Assembly (NCBI GenBank): GCA_019114305.1
Contig: DXFU01000031.1
Coordinates: 1-64,000 of the forward strand
Length of the DNA: 64,000 nt
Reading direction: 5' to 3'
From: Candidatus Hungatella pullicola
Lineage (GTDB): Bacteria; Bacillota; Clostridia; Lachnospirales; Lachnospiraceae
Shown here: positions 17,094 through 26,479 of the stretch, piece by piece
Numbering within the stretch: position 1 is the stretch's first letter
How the letters are laid out: every line of letters starts with the position of its first letter
Notes under the pieces: model-generated
Seen by the model: the letters and a program-made list of their open reading frames with translations, nothing else
Told to the model about the DNA's origin: nothing
The model's database searches: none
Position numbers and translations under genes: made by a program

Positions 17094-18839
17094 TTAGGAA
17101 GCAAACTGGCTGTTATACAAGGCGGCGTAAAATCCTTCCTGTTGAAGGAGCTGCTCATGGGTTCCCTGTTCCACAATCCGGCCTTCCCGCATAACTAAAA
17201 TTACATCGGCCTCCCGAATGGTTGACAGTCGGTGGGCCACAATAAAACTGGTTCGCCCTTCCATCATGGAGGCAAACGCTTTCTGAATTCTCACCTCTGT
17301 TCTTGTATCAATAGAGGATGTGGCTTCATCCAGAATCAGCATAGGCGGAAGGCAGAGCATGACCCGGGCGATACACAGCAGCTGTTTTTGCCCCTGTGAA
17401 AGATTTCCTCCGTCTTCCGCAATCACAGTATCATAACCCTGGGGCATTCTCTTAATAAAACTGTGTGCATGAGCCTCCTTTGCAGCCTTTATAATCTCCT
17501 CCTGGGTGGCATCCGGCTTTCCATAGGCTATATTTTCCCGTATGGTTCCGGCCTTCAGCCATGTTTCCTGAAGAACCATGCCGTAGCTGGTTCTAAGGCT
17601 CTCTCTCGTCAGGCCCCGAATATCCTGACCGTCTACCTGAATCGAGCCGGAATTAACATCGTAAAATCTCATAAGAAGATTAATCACTGTGCTTTTTCCA
17701 CAGCCGGTAGGCCCTACAATAGCCACTCTCCACCCTGGTTTTACAGCAAGATTCATATTTTCAATCAAAGGAACCTGAGGATCATAGGAGAAAGAAACAT
17801 TGGAAAGACTTACCTCTCCTTTTACATTTGCAAGGACTTTTGCATCCGCAGGCTCCGGAGTCTGTGGTTCCTCGTCAATCAGCTCAAACACTCTGGCCGC
17901 GGAGGCCAAAGCATTCTGCAGTTCCGTCACAACACCGGAGATCTCATTAAACGGCTTTGTATACTGGTTTGCATAGCTTAAAAAGCTGGACAGCTGACCT
18001 ACTGTCAGCAAACCGTTTAAAGCAGCAAATGCCCCCGCAATTCCCACGCTGGCGTACACAAGACTGTTAACAAATCTGGTGGCCGGGTTCGTAATGGAAG
18101 AAAAGAACGTAGCTTTCAGCCCCCAAATTCTCAGCTGCTCGTTGACAGCCTGGAACTTTTCCTGAGCCTCCTTCTCGTATCCGAAAGCCTGAACGACCTT
18201 CTGATTGCCCAGCATTTCATCTACCAGTGATGTCAGCTCTCCTCTGGTCTGCGACTGCCGCTGAAACATGGTATAGGTCCGTTTGGCAATAAAACTGGCT
18301 ACAAAAAGGGAAACCGGGGTTACTAACACTACAACTGCAGCAATTACCGGATTAATGGCAAACATAAAAATCAAAGTTCCCCCTATGGTAAGGACACCGG
18401 TAAACAGCTGGGTAAAGCCCATAAGAAGTCCATCGGAAAACTGATCAATATCCGCAATAACCCGGCTGATTATATCCCCGTGTCTGTGAGAATCAATATA
18501 GCTTAAAGGAAGGATTTCCAGCTTATGGAAAGCCTGGGTTCTAATATCCTTTACCACCTGGTAAGTAATCTGATTATTAATGTGGCTCATGGTCCACTGA
18601 GCGGCTGCGGTAATCACAATAAGAATACCCATGGTTTTTAAAATATCCCACATCGCCCCAAAATCCACCTGCCCCGAACCTACAATACAGTCCACAGCCT
18701 GTCCAGTGAGAATAGGAATATAAAGAGTCAAAGCTACTGTAATCAAAGCGCAAAACAGCGATGCTGCCACCCTCAGCCTGTAAGGCTTTATACTCATAAG
18801 AATCCTTTTGACAGTCAAACGATATTTTTCTTTCTTCAT
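17094..18839 (-). CDS. ABC exporter half-transporter, canonical ATP site subunit
   Basis: Fusion of an ABC type I exporter membrane domain (about residues 15-310) and an ATPase domain. Walker A GPTGCGKS, signature LSQGQKQ and Walker B LILDEATSS with the catalytic Glu are present. Its start overlaps the stop of the upstream half-transporter by four bases. The pair resembles YheI/YheH, LmrCD and TM287/288 heterodimeric exporters of drugs or lipids. Substrate unknown. No terminator was seen before the pheST promoter that follows. Confidence 0.88.
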   Translation of the reverse strand: MKKEKYRLTVKRILMSIKPYRLRVAASLFCALITVALTLYIPILTGQAVDCIVGSGQVDFGAMWDILKTMGILIVITAAAQWTMSHINNQITYQVVKDIRTQAFHKLEILPLSYIDSHRHGDIISRVIADIDQFSDGLLMGFTQLFTGVLTIGGTLIFMFAINPVIAAVVVLVTPVSLFVASFIAKRTYTMFQRQSQTRGELTSLVDEMLGNQKVVQAFGYEKEAQEKFQAVNEQLRIWGLKATFFSSITNPATRFVNSLVYASVGIAGAFAALNGLLTVGQLSSFLSYANQYTKPFNEISGVVTELQNALASAARVFELIDEEPQTPEPADAKVLANVKGEVSLSNVSFSYDPQVPLIENMNLAVKPGWRVAIVGPTGCGKSTVINLLMRFYDVNSGSIQVDGQDIRGLTRESLRTSYGMVLQETWLKAGTIRENIAYGKPDATQEEIIKAAKEAHAHSFIKRMPQGYDTVIAEDGGNLSQGQKQLLCIARVMLCLPPMLILDEATSSIDTRTEVRIQKAFASMMEGRTSFIVAHRLSTIREADVILVMREGRIVEQGTHEQLLQQEGFYAALYNSQFAS

Positions 18840-20572
18840 GCCTCTTCTACCTCCTCTTTGGAAAGCTGGGACAGGCAGATCTCCCGATATACCTGACAGG
18901 ATTTTATAAGCTCCCTATGGGTTCCCATTCCGGCCATATGTCCGTCTTCCAAAACAACAATGCGGTCTGCGCTTTTCACAGTGGCAGCTCTCTGGGATAC
19001 CAGGAATACCGTCATATGAGCCGTCTTCTGACGAATGGCCTTCCTAAGTCTTGCATCTGTGGCAAAATCCAAAGCAGAAGCACTGTCATCCAGAATCAAT
19101 ATATCAGGCTGTCTTACCAGGGCTCTGGCAATGGTGAGCCGCTGGCGCTGGCCTCCGGACAGATTCCTTCCTCCAGCCTGAATCATCAGATCCAATCCTT
19201 CGTTTTTTTCCTCCACAAATTCTCTTGCCTGAGCGGTGTCAAGAGCCTCATAGATTTCCCGGTCAGAGGCATCTTTCTTTCCCCATTGAATATTTTCCCT
19301 GAGAGTCCCCCGGAACAACACAGCCTTCTGGGGAACACAGCCTACCATATGGCGCAGCTGAACCAAAGGGTAATGTTTTACATCCACGCCTTCCACCAAA
19401 ACGTTTCCCTCGGTGGCGTCATAAAACCGGGCAATCAGATTCACCAAAGTGGATTTTCCTGATCCGGTTCCTCCGATAATTCCTATGGTCTCTCCTTTTT
19501 TTACAGAAAAGTTAATGTCAGAAAGAGCCGGCTCTTTGGCTCCCTCATAAGTAAATGACATATGGGAAAATTCCACCTCCGGGCTGCCCTCCTGGCTCCC
19601 AACTCTTGAATTTCCAGAATCTGTAATTCCCGGACTTGTTTCAAATACAGACTCAATTCTCCCTGCGCAGGCAAGAGCCTTGGAGATGGTAATGATTAAG
19701 TTAGCCAGTTTCACCAGCTCCACCAGAATCTGTGACATATAATTGACAAGAGCCACTACCTCTCCCTGTGTAATTGCTCCAGCTTCCACTCTCTCTGCCC
19801 CAGTCTGAATCAGTACAATAATCCCCAGATTAATAATGACATAAGTAAGCGGATTCATGAGGGCCGATATTTTCCCAACAAAAATCTGAAACTGAACCAG
19901 AAAAGCATTTTCTTCGCCAAATCTCTTTTTCTCTGCCTCCTGACGGTTAAAGGCACGAATAACCCGGACTCCTTCCAAATTCTCCCTTACAGACAAAAGC
20001 ACCCGGTCCAGCTGCCTTTGCACTTTCTTGTATAAAGGCATACTGATCAGCATAATACCAAATACTACAACAGAAAGAACCGGAATCACCACCACAAAAA
20101 TCAGAGCGGCTTTAAAATCAATGGTAAAAGCCATGGCCATGGCGCCAAATACAATAAAAGGAGAGCGAAGAAACAGCCTTAAAAATAGGTTCACACCAGA
20201 CTGTACCTGATTGGCGTCACTGGTCATTCTGGTAATCAGGGTAGCCGTTCCTATGGAATCAATCTCTCCATAGGAAAGCCTGTTAATATGGGCAAACAGG
20301 TCATTTCTCAGCCCGGTTCCAAATCCGGCGGCAGCTTTTGCTGCAAAATACTGGGCTGTAATAGAGCAAACCAGGCCGATCACTCCCAGCAGTATAAGAA
20401 TTCCTCCCATTTTTAAAATGTAGGGAAGATCCTGGTTTTTAATTCCCACATCAATGATCTGGGCCATAACCAAAGGAACCAGTAATTCAAAGGCCGCTTC
20501 CAACAGCTTAAAAAGCGGCCCCAACACGCTCTCCAGTTTATACGCCTTCAGATATTTCAAAAGCTTTCTCAT
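18836..20572 (-). CDS. ABC exporter half-transporter, degenerate ATP site subunit
   Basis: Partner of the downstream half-transporter. It has six hydrophobic helices followed by an ATPase domain with Walker A GGTGSGKST and signature LSGGQRQR. The residue after the Walker B Asp is Asp rather than Glu (LILDDSASALD), the mark of the non-hydrolytic site in heterodimeric exporters. Length (578 aa) is normal. It is probably co-transcribed with the MFS gene 16 nt upstream. Confidence 0.88.
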   Translation of the reverse strand: MRKLLKYLKAYKLESVLGPLFKLLEAAFELLVPLVMAQIIDVGIKNQDLPYILKMGGILILLGVIGLVCSITAQYFAAKAAAGFGTGLRNDLFAHINRLSYGEIDSIGTATLITRMTSDANQVQSGVNLFLRLFLRSPFIVFGAMAMAFTIDFKAALIFVVVIPVLSVVVFGIMLISMPLYKKVQRQLDRVLLSVRENLEGVRVIRAFNRQEAEKKRFGEENAFLVQFQIFVGKISALMNPLTYVIINLGIIVLIQTGAERVEAGAITQGEVVALVNYMSQILVELVKLANLIITISKALACAGRIESVFETSPGITDSGNSRVGSQEGSPEVEFSHMSFTYEGAKEPALSDINFSVKKGETIGIIGGTGSGKSTLVNLIARFYDATEGNVLVEGVDVKHYPLVQLRHMVGCVPQKAVLFRGTLRENIQWGKKDASDREIYEALDTAQAREFVEEKNEGLDLMIQAGGRNLSGGQRQRLTIARALVRQPDILILDDSASALDFATDARLRKAIRQKTAHMTVFLVSQRAATVKSADRIVVLEDGHMAGMGTHRELIKSCQVYREICLSQLSKEEVEEA

Positions 20573-20588
20573 CTTTTATCCACCTTTA

Positions 20589-21884
20589 CTATTTTTCAAA
20601 GTAATCTGTTGTATTCTTGCAGCTTCCATCCTGTTTTCCAGCCGCTTTTCCAAACAGGATAAAGCCTGCCGCAAACATAACCGCCAATACAGCCACGCCA
20701 TAACTGCTGTTTTCTGTAACCTGGGCAAAAATTCCCATCAGACCGGTACCCAAAAAGGAAGCCCCTTTTCCGCAGATATCGAATATTCCAAAATATTCTC
20801 CGGACCTCTGCGGCGGTATGATTTTTGCAAAATAGGATCTGGACAGAGCCTGTATAGCTCCCTGAAACATCCCAACGCATATGGCCAGAATCCAGAACTG
20901 ATACTGGTATCTTAAAAACACAGCATAAAGGGCAATACAGAAATAAGCTCCAATGCAGAAGCGGATTAAGACAGCAGAAGAAATCCGCCGGCTTGCTTTT
21001 CCAAAAAGAAGGGCGAAAGGAAATGCCACTATCTGCGTTACCAGAAGAGCCAGCAAAAGTCCTGAAGTATTCAGCCCCAAGGCGCTTCCGTAAGCGGTAG
21101 CCATTTCTATAATGGTATAGACTCCATCAATATAGAAGAAATAAGCCAGAAGAAACAACAGAATCTTTTTGTTTTTTCTTATCTCTCCAATAGTATTTTT
21201 AAGCCTTTCAAGACTTTGTTTTACTGCGCCTCTTTCCCCTTCCGAGTAATAAATCTGCTTGTATGACCTAAGGAGAGGAAGGGCGGCAGCCAGCCACCAA
21301 ACTGCGTGAATGACAATGGCAGCCGCCATGGCAGAACGCAGCCGGATCCCAATGGATTCATAAAACAGGACGAAAATAAGGCTAATTACAAAAGGAATAC
21401 AGCTTCCTATATAGCCCCAGGCAAAACCATGGGAGGAAATCCCATCCATTCGTTCTCTGGTAGTAATATCTCCCAGCATGGAATCATAAAACACAAGGCT
21501 GGAGGAATAGGCGATTTTTGCCAAAATAAAAAGAATCAAAAATACCAGCCAGGACTGGGGAATGGCAAGAAGGCCGCAGCAAAAAACTCCGGACAAAACG
21601 CAGACAGCAAACACTGGCTTTTTAAAACCTTTTGTATCTGCCAAGGCACCGAAAACAGGGCCGATAAAAGCAACTGCCAGGGTGGAAATGCTGGCTGCAT
21701 ATCCCCAGCTGGCCAGATAGTCCACAGAAGATACACCGGAGTTCTCAGCAAGATAATTAAAATAGATCGGCAGTATGGTAGTTGCCAGAAGAATAAACGC
21801 AGAATTTCCCACATCATAAAGAATCCACCGTATCTCCATAGAGGTAAGACCCTTGTTTCTATTTGATTTCATAGACACTCTCAT
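20589..21884 (-). CDS. MFS transporter, UMF1/Atg22-like family
   Basis: Twelve-helix-type membrane protein of 431 aa. The N-terminal EIRWILYDVGNSAFILLATT is typical of the UMF1 (Atg22-like) family, and a short loop before helix 3 carries GALADTKGFKKP, an MFS motif A equivalent. The transported substrate is unknown. The gene lies 16 nt upstream of the two ABC half-transporters on the same strand. Two start codons are possible (21884 and 21872); neither has a strong ribosome binding site. Confidence 0.8.
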   Translation of the reverse strand: MRVSMKSNRNKGLTSMEIRWILYDVGNSAFILLATTILPIYFNYLAENSGVSSVDYLASWGYAASISTLAVAFIGPVFGALADTKGFKKPVFAVCVLSGVFCCGLLAIPQSWLVFLILFILAKIAYSSSLVFYDSMLGDITTRERMDGISSHGFAWGYIGSCIPFVISLIFVLFYESIGIRLRSAMAAAIVIHAVWWLAAALPLLRSYKQIYYSEGERGAVKQSLERLKNTIGEIRKNKKILLFLLAYFFYIDGVYTIIEMATAYGSALGLNTSGLLLALLVTQIVAFPFALLFGKASRRISSAVLIRFCIGAYFCIALYAVFLRYQYQFWILAICVGMFQGAIQALSRSYFAKIIPPQRSGEYFGIFDICGKGASFLGTGLMGIFAQVTENSSYGVAVLAVMFAAGFILFGKAAGKQDGSCKNTTDYFEK

Positions 21885-21904
21885 TTTTTACATTTTCTCT
21901 TCCC

Positions 21905-21933
21905 TTGATATTTTTTCCGTCCCATGGTAATAT
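21905..21933 (+). promoter_or_regulatory. Promoter of the YihY-family gene
   Basis: TTGATA at 21905-21910, 17-nt spacer and TAATAT at 21928-21933, 35 nt before the start codon. Confidence 0.6.
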
Positions 21934-21967
21934 TCTTAATACTATAGTGATAAAAAGGGGGGATACT

Positions 21968-22828
21968 ATGATCAGATGGATTTTATGGGGCAAACAAATT
22001 TATGATAAATTCAGCAGAGATGAGATGACCGTATACGCCGCTCAGGCATCCTTTTTTATTATCATTTCAGCTTTTCCTTTTATTATGCTGTTAATGTCCC
22101 TGATTCAGTTTATTCCATCGATCACAAAATCAGATCTTCTCCATGTTATTACCACCATTGTTCCAAGCACTATGGCAATGGACAGTGTTATTGTAACGGC
22201 TGTAGATAATCTGTACACCAATTCACCAGCCACGGTGCTGTCATTAACGGCTATCGCTGCTATCTGGTCTGCTTCAAAAGGCATGTTAAGCATCGAAAGA
22301 GGATTAAACCGGGTATTTGGAACAACCAAAAAGAGGAATTATATCATTACAAGGCTTATCTGTATTGGATATACCCTTGTATTTATGGTTATATGTATCC
22401 TCACTCTGCTGCTCTTGGTTCTGGGCAGTTCCATTCAGGCTGTTTTAAGCCGGCATTTTCCTTTTCTGGCGGGAATCACAGGGATGGTAATCAGTTTCCG
22501 CACCCTTTTGCTCATCATTTTGGCTTTGTCCTTTGCCATACTTTACACCTATGTGCCGGAAAAAAAGCAGAAATTTCGCCGGCAGCTTCCGGGAGCCATT
22601 CTCTCAACCGCCGGATGGATGGCCTTTTCTTTTATTTTTTCTATCTACTTTAACAATTTCAGCAACTTCTCCCTTATGTACGGAAGTTTGACAGCCATCG
22701 TTCTTTTAATGCTCTGGCTTTATGTATGTATCTGCATCCTGTTTCTGGGAGCTGAGCTGAATTTCTTTTATTCCGGAGACTGGCTGGAATACAGAAAAAA
22801 AGACGGTTTCTCTTATTTTAACCAATGA
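21968..22828 (+). CDS. YihY/BrkB family membrane protein
   Basis: Integral membrane protein of 286 aa with about six hydrophobic helices. YAAQASFFIIISAFPFI near the start and IWSASKGMLSIERGLNRVFG in the middle are signatures of the YihY/virulence factor BrkB family (once called RNase BN, now not thought to be a nuclease). The physiological role is unknown. The ATG at 21968 is chosen because an AAGGGGGG site precedes it; the frame extends 21 codons further upstream. It is divergent from the MFS gene. Confidence 0.85.
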   Translation: MIRWILWGKQIYDKFSRDEMTVYAAQASFFIIISAFPFIMLLMSLIQFIPSITKSDLLHVITTIVPSTMAMDSVIVTAVDNLYTNSPATVLSLTAIAAIWSASKGMLSIERGLNRVFGTTKKRNYIITRLICIGYTLVFMVICILTLLLLVLGSSIQAVLSRHFPFLAGITGMVISFRTLLLIILALSFAILYTYVPEKKQKFRRQLPGAILSTAGWMAFSFIFSIYFNNFSNFSLMYGSLTAIVLLMLWLYVCICILFLGAELNFFYSGDWLEYRKKDGFSYFNQ

Positions 22829-22831
22829 CAG

Positions 22832-22867
22832 GCCGGATGAACGTTTCTTCTGTTCATCCGGCTTTTT
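22832..22867 (+). terminator. Terminator of the YihY-family gene
   Basis: GCCGGATGAAC pairs perfectly with GTTCATCCGGC, followed by TTTTTC. Confidence 0.85.
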
Positions 22868-22900
22868 CACAAAACCCGCCGGGACAAAAGCGGTGGGTTC
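22867..22900 (-). terminator. Probable terminator of the M32 carboxypeptidase gene
   Basis: On the minus strand ACCCACCG and CGGCGGGT pair with one mismatch, followed by TTTTGTG. It lies back-to-back with the plus-strand terminator in a convergent gap. Confidence 0.5.
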
Positions 22901-22923
22901 CATTTCAGCTAAAATCCAGTTTT

Positions 22924-24420
22924 TTATGAAAGACCGTACAGACTGCTGAACTTTTCCTTAAGATACTGTACATAATAAGATGGATTAAAATCCTCTCCCG
23001 TGGTATCCTTTAACAATTCCCTGCTGGTTTTCAGTTTTCCATACTGATGAATATGTTCCCGCAGATAGTCCCTGATCTGATCAATCTTTCCCTCTCTCAG
23101 AAGGCCGTCAAAATCCATGATTTTTCTCATATGATAATACAGCTGAGCCCCAAATGCATTGCCCAAGGCATAGGACGGGAAGTATCCAAAGGATCCCTGA
23201 GACCAGTGAATATCCTGAAGAACCCCCTCTGCCGGATTCGCAGGCCTTACTCCCAGGTACTCCTCATATTTATCAGCCCAGATTTTGGGAAGCTTCTGGA
23301 TATCCAGATTATCCTCCACAATCATTTTTTCCAGCTCATAGCGGATCATAACGTGAAGGCTGTAGGTCAGCTCGTCAGCCTCTGTTCGAATCAGGCCCGG
23401 CTCAGCCTTATTGATGGCATCGACAAACTGCTTAAGGGTGATATCTTTCAGCTGTTCCGGGAAAAGCTCCTGAACCTTGCCGTAAATAGGCACCCAGAAG
23501 TTCTCATTTCTGCCTACAATGTTTTCAAAGAACCGGGACTGTGATTCATGCATTCCCATAGAAGCCCCTTGGCCTACGGGAGTCTGTGTCAGCTCATCGG
23601 CAATTCCCAGTTCATAAAGACCATGCCCTGCCTCGTGAATAACAGAAAATAAAGAGCTGTCCACATGATCATTATAACTGGTAGTAATCCTTACGTCATG
23701 GTTATGAAGGTTGGTAGTAAACGGATGAGCGCTTACTCCCAGAACTCCCCTTTTAAAATCAAATCCCATATATTCTCCAATCATTACCGCAAGGAGCCTC
23801 TGCTTGTCTTCCGGATAATCTCCCTGCAGAAAATCGGAAGGTATTTTTCTTCCTTTTTCCTTGATATCTCTCAGAAGAGGAACGATTGTTTCCTTCAGCT
23901 CACCGAAAAATCTGTCCAGGGTATTCATATCAAACCCCTTTTCATACCCATCCAGCATAACATTATAAAGTGCTTCCCCTTCTTTTGCGCGATAAGAAGC
24001 AAACTTCTTCTGATACTGGATTACTTTTTCCAGGGTAGGAGCAAAGGCATCAAAATTCTTTTCCTGTCTTGCCTTCATCCACACTCTGGTAGATTCTGCC
24101 GTCAGCTGGGCAAATTCCCGGTATTCCCTTGAAGGAATGCATACCAGACGTTCTCTCTCCTCCTTTGTCTCACGGACAATGGCTTTTTCCAGGGAAGTCA
24201 ACGACAAATCCTGTTCACAGGCCTCTATGGCATCTTCCATTGCCTTATCAGTCATAGCACGATAGTACTCTTCTGACAAAATTCCAATTACTTTTGCGGT
24301 ATAGCTTCCCGCTTCCTCCGGAGCCAGAGTTTCGTTGTCCCACTCGAAAAGAATCAGAGAGGTCTGGAGAGCCATCGTTTTCTCCAGAAGTCCGGATAAT
24401 TGTTCATACGCTTTGCTCAT
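22924..24420 (-). CDS. Metallocarboxypeptidase, M32 family
   Basis: Zinc-dependent carboxypeptidase that trims C-terminal residues from peptides. The HEAGH zinc motif is at residues 262-266, followed by GMHESQSRFFEN, which supplies the third ligand and is conserved in the thermostable carboxypeptidase 1 (M32) family. The family-type HPFTTNLHNHDVRITT segment lies just upstream of it. Length of 498 aa is normal. No signal peptide, so cytoplasmic. Single-gene unit, convergent with the YihY gene. Confidence 0.95.
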   Translation of the reverse strand: MSKAYEQLSGLLEKTMALQTSLILFEWDNETLAPEEAGSYTAKVIGILSEEYYRAMTDKAMEDAIEACEQDLSLTSLEKAIVRETKEERERLVCIPSREYREFAQLTAESTRVWMKARQEKNFDAFAPTLEKVIQYQKKFASYRAKEGEALYNVMLDGYEKGFDMNTLDRFFGELKETIVPLLRDIKEKGRKIPSDFLQGDYPEDKQRLLAVMIGEYMGFDFKRGVLGVSAHPFTTNLHNHDVRITTSYNDHVDSSLFSVIHEAGHGLYELGIADELTQTPVGQGASMGMHESQSRFFENIVGRNENFWVPIYGKVQELFPEQLKDITLKQFVDAINKAEPGLIRTEADELTYSLHVMIRYELEKMIVEDNLDIQKLPKIWADKYEEYLGVRPANPAEGVLQDIHWSQGSFGYFPSYALGNAFGAQLYYHMRKIMDFDGLLREGKIDQIRDYLREHIHQYGKLKTSRELLKDTTGEDFNPSYYVQYLKEKFSSLYGLS

Positions 24421-24509
24421 AGTCTTTTCTCCTTTATTGCCGCAGTCTGTTTTCTGTCTTTTGTATTCTTTTCAGTATTCCCAGCCTGAAAGGTTCCATG
24501 CCGGGAAAT

Positions 24510-25586
24510 TTATTGGCTTTGTCCAAAAATAGATTCCTCTTTCATACCCAGCTTTAAGCACCAGCGGCGGATTTCCTCTTCCCAGCCTTCCGGCAGCCTG
24601 TAATCTTCCAGCTGCCCTTCCACAGGAAGATCCGTCTTAATGGTGGCAAGCTGTTTGGAAAGTCTTGCCATTTCCTCCGCCCCCATCTGTCCCTCTTCTT
24701 TCTTGGTCAGGGCCTTGTAAGGAGAGCGGCTGATTCCCAGATTATTCTTCCAAAAATCCTGCATCTCTTTCAGAGTCTTTTTGTCTGTCTCTGAATGTCT
24801 GATGACTTCATAAATACCTTCTACCGTACCATACTCCCGAAGAAGGGGCACAGCTGCACTGCTGACTCCCCGGACCCCCGGAATATTGTCGGAAGTGTCT
24901 CCCTGAATTCCTTTTAGATCCGGTATCTGCCAGGGCCAAACTCCCTCTTCCCCGTATACATAAGACTCTGTAAACTCAAAGACTTTTTCGGGAAGATTAA
25001 TATCCTTTTTAGACAGCCCATAGGGGAAATAATACTTTTCATACAGCTGATCCGCTTTTTCCTGTTTTGCCTGCACCATCCATACCCGCACATCTGTCTT
25101 GTCGTCTACCAGCTGAAGATAATCGTGATCCTTTGTCATTACCACAATGGAAGACTGTCCACGGAACTTGTTTACCAAACTTCCCGCGTAATCATCCGCC
25201 TCATACTCAGCGCTGTAAAGAACAGGAAAACCGGACTCTTCCAGAATCTTCTCCATTAATGCAAACTGGTCCTTCAAAGGCTGGGGCGTTTCGGACCTGG
25301 TTCCCTTATAATCCGCATACAATTCTCTTCGAAACGTATCTCTGGTGCGGTCAAACACAAATGCCATATAAGCCGGATTCTGTTTTTTAATCAGGGAAAC
25401 TATGGTCTTCACCATTCCAAACACTCCATTGGTATAGGTTCCGTCAGGAGCATGGAGAATCTTTCCGTAATGCTTCTGTCTTTCCTCCTCTGTTTTTGCA
25501 AAAAGGATCTCCCTCGGAAGCACCGCGTAGTAACAGGTGGAAAGCATGGAAGAACCATCTATGATTACAAACCGATTGTCAGTCAT
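24510..25586 (-). CDS. 5'-3' exonuclease (DNA polymerase I N-terminal-type nuclease)
   Basis: A stand-alone nuclease of 358 aa related to the 5'-nuclease domain of DNA polymerase I. The acidic clusters expected to bind metal are visible: VIIDGSS near the start, FDRTRDTFRRELYADYKGTR, EYEADDYAGSL, and TKDHDYLQLV. A GDTSDNIPGV helix-hairpin-helix segment follows. No polymerase domain is attached. It probably processes flaps or gapped DNA in repair or replication; chromosomal polA was not seen in this window. Confidence 0.88.
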   Translation of the reverse strand: MTDNRFVIIDGSSMLSTCYYAVLPREILFAKTEEERQKHYGKILHAPDGTYTNGVFGMVKTIVSLIKKQNPAYMAFVFDRTRDTFRRELYADYKGTRSETPQPLKDQFALMEKILEESGFPVLYSAEYEADDYAGSLVNKFRGQSSIVVMTKDHDYLQLVDDKTDVRVWMVQAKQEKADQLYEKYYFPYGLSKKDINLPEKVFEFTESYVYGEEGVWPWQIPDLKGIQGDTSDNIPGVRGVSSAAVPLLREYGTVEGIYEVIRHSETDKKTLKEMQDFWKNNLGISRSPYKALTKKEEGQMGAEEMARLSKQLATIKTDLPVEGQLEDYRLPEGWEEEIRRWCLKLGMKEESIFGQSQ

Positions 25587-25610
25587 ATTGTCTCCTTATC
25601 TTTGTATTTT

Positions 25611-25650
25611 AAAAAAGGGGGTGTTGCCGCTGATGCGCAACATCCCCTTT
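25611..25650 (-). terminator. Terminator of the rubredoxin gene
   Basis: AAAGGGGATGTTGC and GGCAACACCCCC pair on the minus strand, followed by TTTTTT. Confidence 0.8.
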
Positions 25651-25666
25651 CTTTCGGCATATAGAA

Positions 25667-25831
25667 TTATTCTTCAACTTCCTCGAATTCGTCTACGCCA
25701 ACTCCGCAGAGCGGGCATACCCAATCTTCCGGAAGATCCTCAAAAGCTGTGCCTGGCTCAACGCCTGCATCTGGATCTCCTGCTTCTGGATCATATACAT
25801 ATCCGCATACAACACATACGTATTTCTTCAT
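25667..25831 (-). CDS. Rubredoxin
   Basis: A 54-aa iron electron carrier. Two CxxC motifs bind the single Fe: [11 protein letters not shown] near the N-terminus and WVCPLCGVG near the C-terminus, with the typical [20 protein letters not shown] linker. It is short and ends in an acidic tail (DEFEEVEE). It has its own strong promoter and terminator and an AGGAGGT site. In anaerobes such proteins pass electrons to oxygen- or superoxide-reducing enzymes or other oxidoreductases. Confidence 0.97.
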   Translation of the reverse strand: MKKYVCVVCGYVYDPEAGDPDAGVEPGTAFEDLPEDWVCPLCGVGVDEFEEVEE

Positions 25832-25863
25832 TTCTGTTATTACCTCCTGCTTTTTATAGATAT

Positions 25864-25892
25864 ACTATATTCGCTCTTATCCGGAATGTCAA
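25864..25892 (-). promoter_or_regulatory. Promoter of the rubredoxin gene
   Basis: TTGACA at 25892-25887, 17-nt spacer, TATAGT at 25869-25864. Confidence 0.85.
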
Positions 25893-25903
25893 GGTGTATC
25901 ATA

Positions 25904-26356
25904 CTAAAAATACTTTCGGCTCCCCCATAAATTGCCCTTCTTCAAGTCCAGATACTCGTTGTAAGCTTTTTCCAGTATCTGTTTCTCGTTGGAGAACTTT
26001 AAAAGATGATATGCCTCATGGAACTTATAATATCCGGAATCAATAAAGTATTCTTCCCGTTGTGGTTTACTGTAATAGCTGTCCGCCATCATCAGATACC
26101 AGTGGACATCCTTTTCCACCATATCATGGGGCGTATTAAAGGAATACTGACTTTTCCCAATGTATTTGATAATTGAAGCACTTACACCAGTCTCTTCCCT
26201 GACTTCTCTCAAGGCTGTCTCCTTATATTCCTCACCCGCTTCTACAGTTCCTTTCGGCAAAACCCAACCTTCATATTTGTTCTTGTAATTCTTATATAAA
26301 ACCAGAATTTTACCTCGAAATATAACCACACCGCCACAGCTCGTTGCCTCTATCAT
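25904..26356 (-). CDS. NUDIX hydrolase
   Basis: A 150-aa pyrophosphohydrolase. The NUDIX box is complete (about residues 36-58): G, then E at +6, REVREETG at its end. The N-terminal CGGVVIFRGKILVLYKN strand pattern is typical of small NUDIX proteins that act on nucleoside diphosphate derivatives such as Ap4A. The exact substrate is unknown. It has its own promoter and stands between the PBP gene and rubredoxin. Confidence 0.9.
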   Translation of the reverse strand: MIEATSCGGVVIFRGKILVLYKNYKNKYEGWVLPKGTVEAGEEYKETALREVREETGVSASIIKYIGKSQYSFNTPHDMVEKDVHWYLMMADSYYSKPQREEYFIDSGYYKFHEAYHLLKFSNEKQILEKAYNEYLDLKKGNLWGSRKYF

Positions 26357-26430
26357 TGCAATTCCTCCAGACTGAAGCTGCCTGCTTTCCCCAAAAGCGG
26401 CAGTTTTGGTGTGTCACATAGACTGGCTAT

Positions 26431-26459
26431 AGTATACCTCTTTTCCTTTTCTTATGCAA
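26431..26459 (-). promoter_or_regulatory. Promoter of the NUDIX gene
   Basis: TTGCAT at 26459-26454, 17-nt purine-rich spacer, TATACT at 26436-26431. Confidence 0.65.
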
Positions 26460-26479
26460 GTAGGTTTCTCCTTCTTCTT

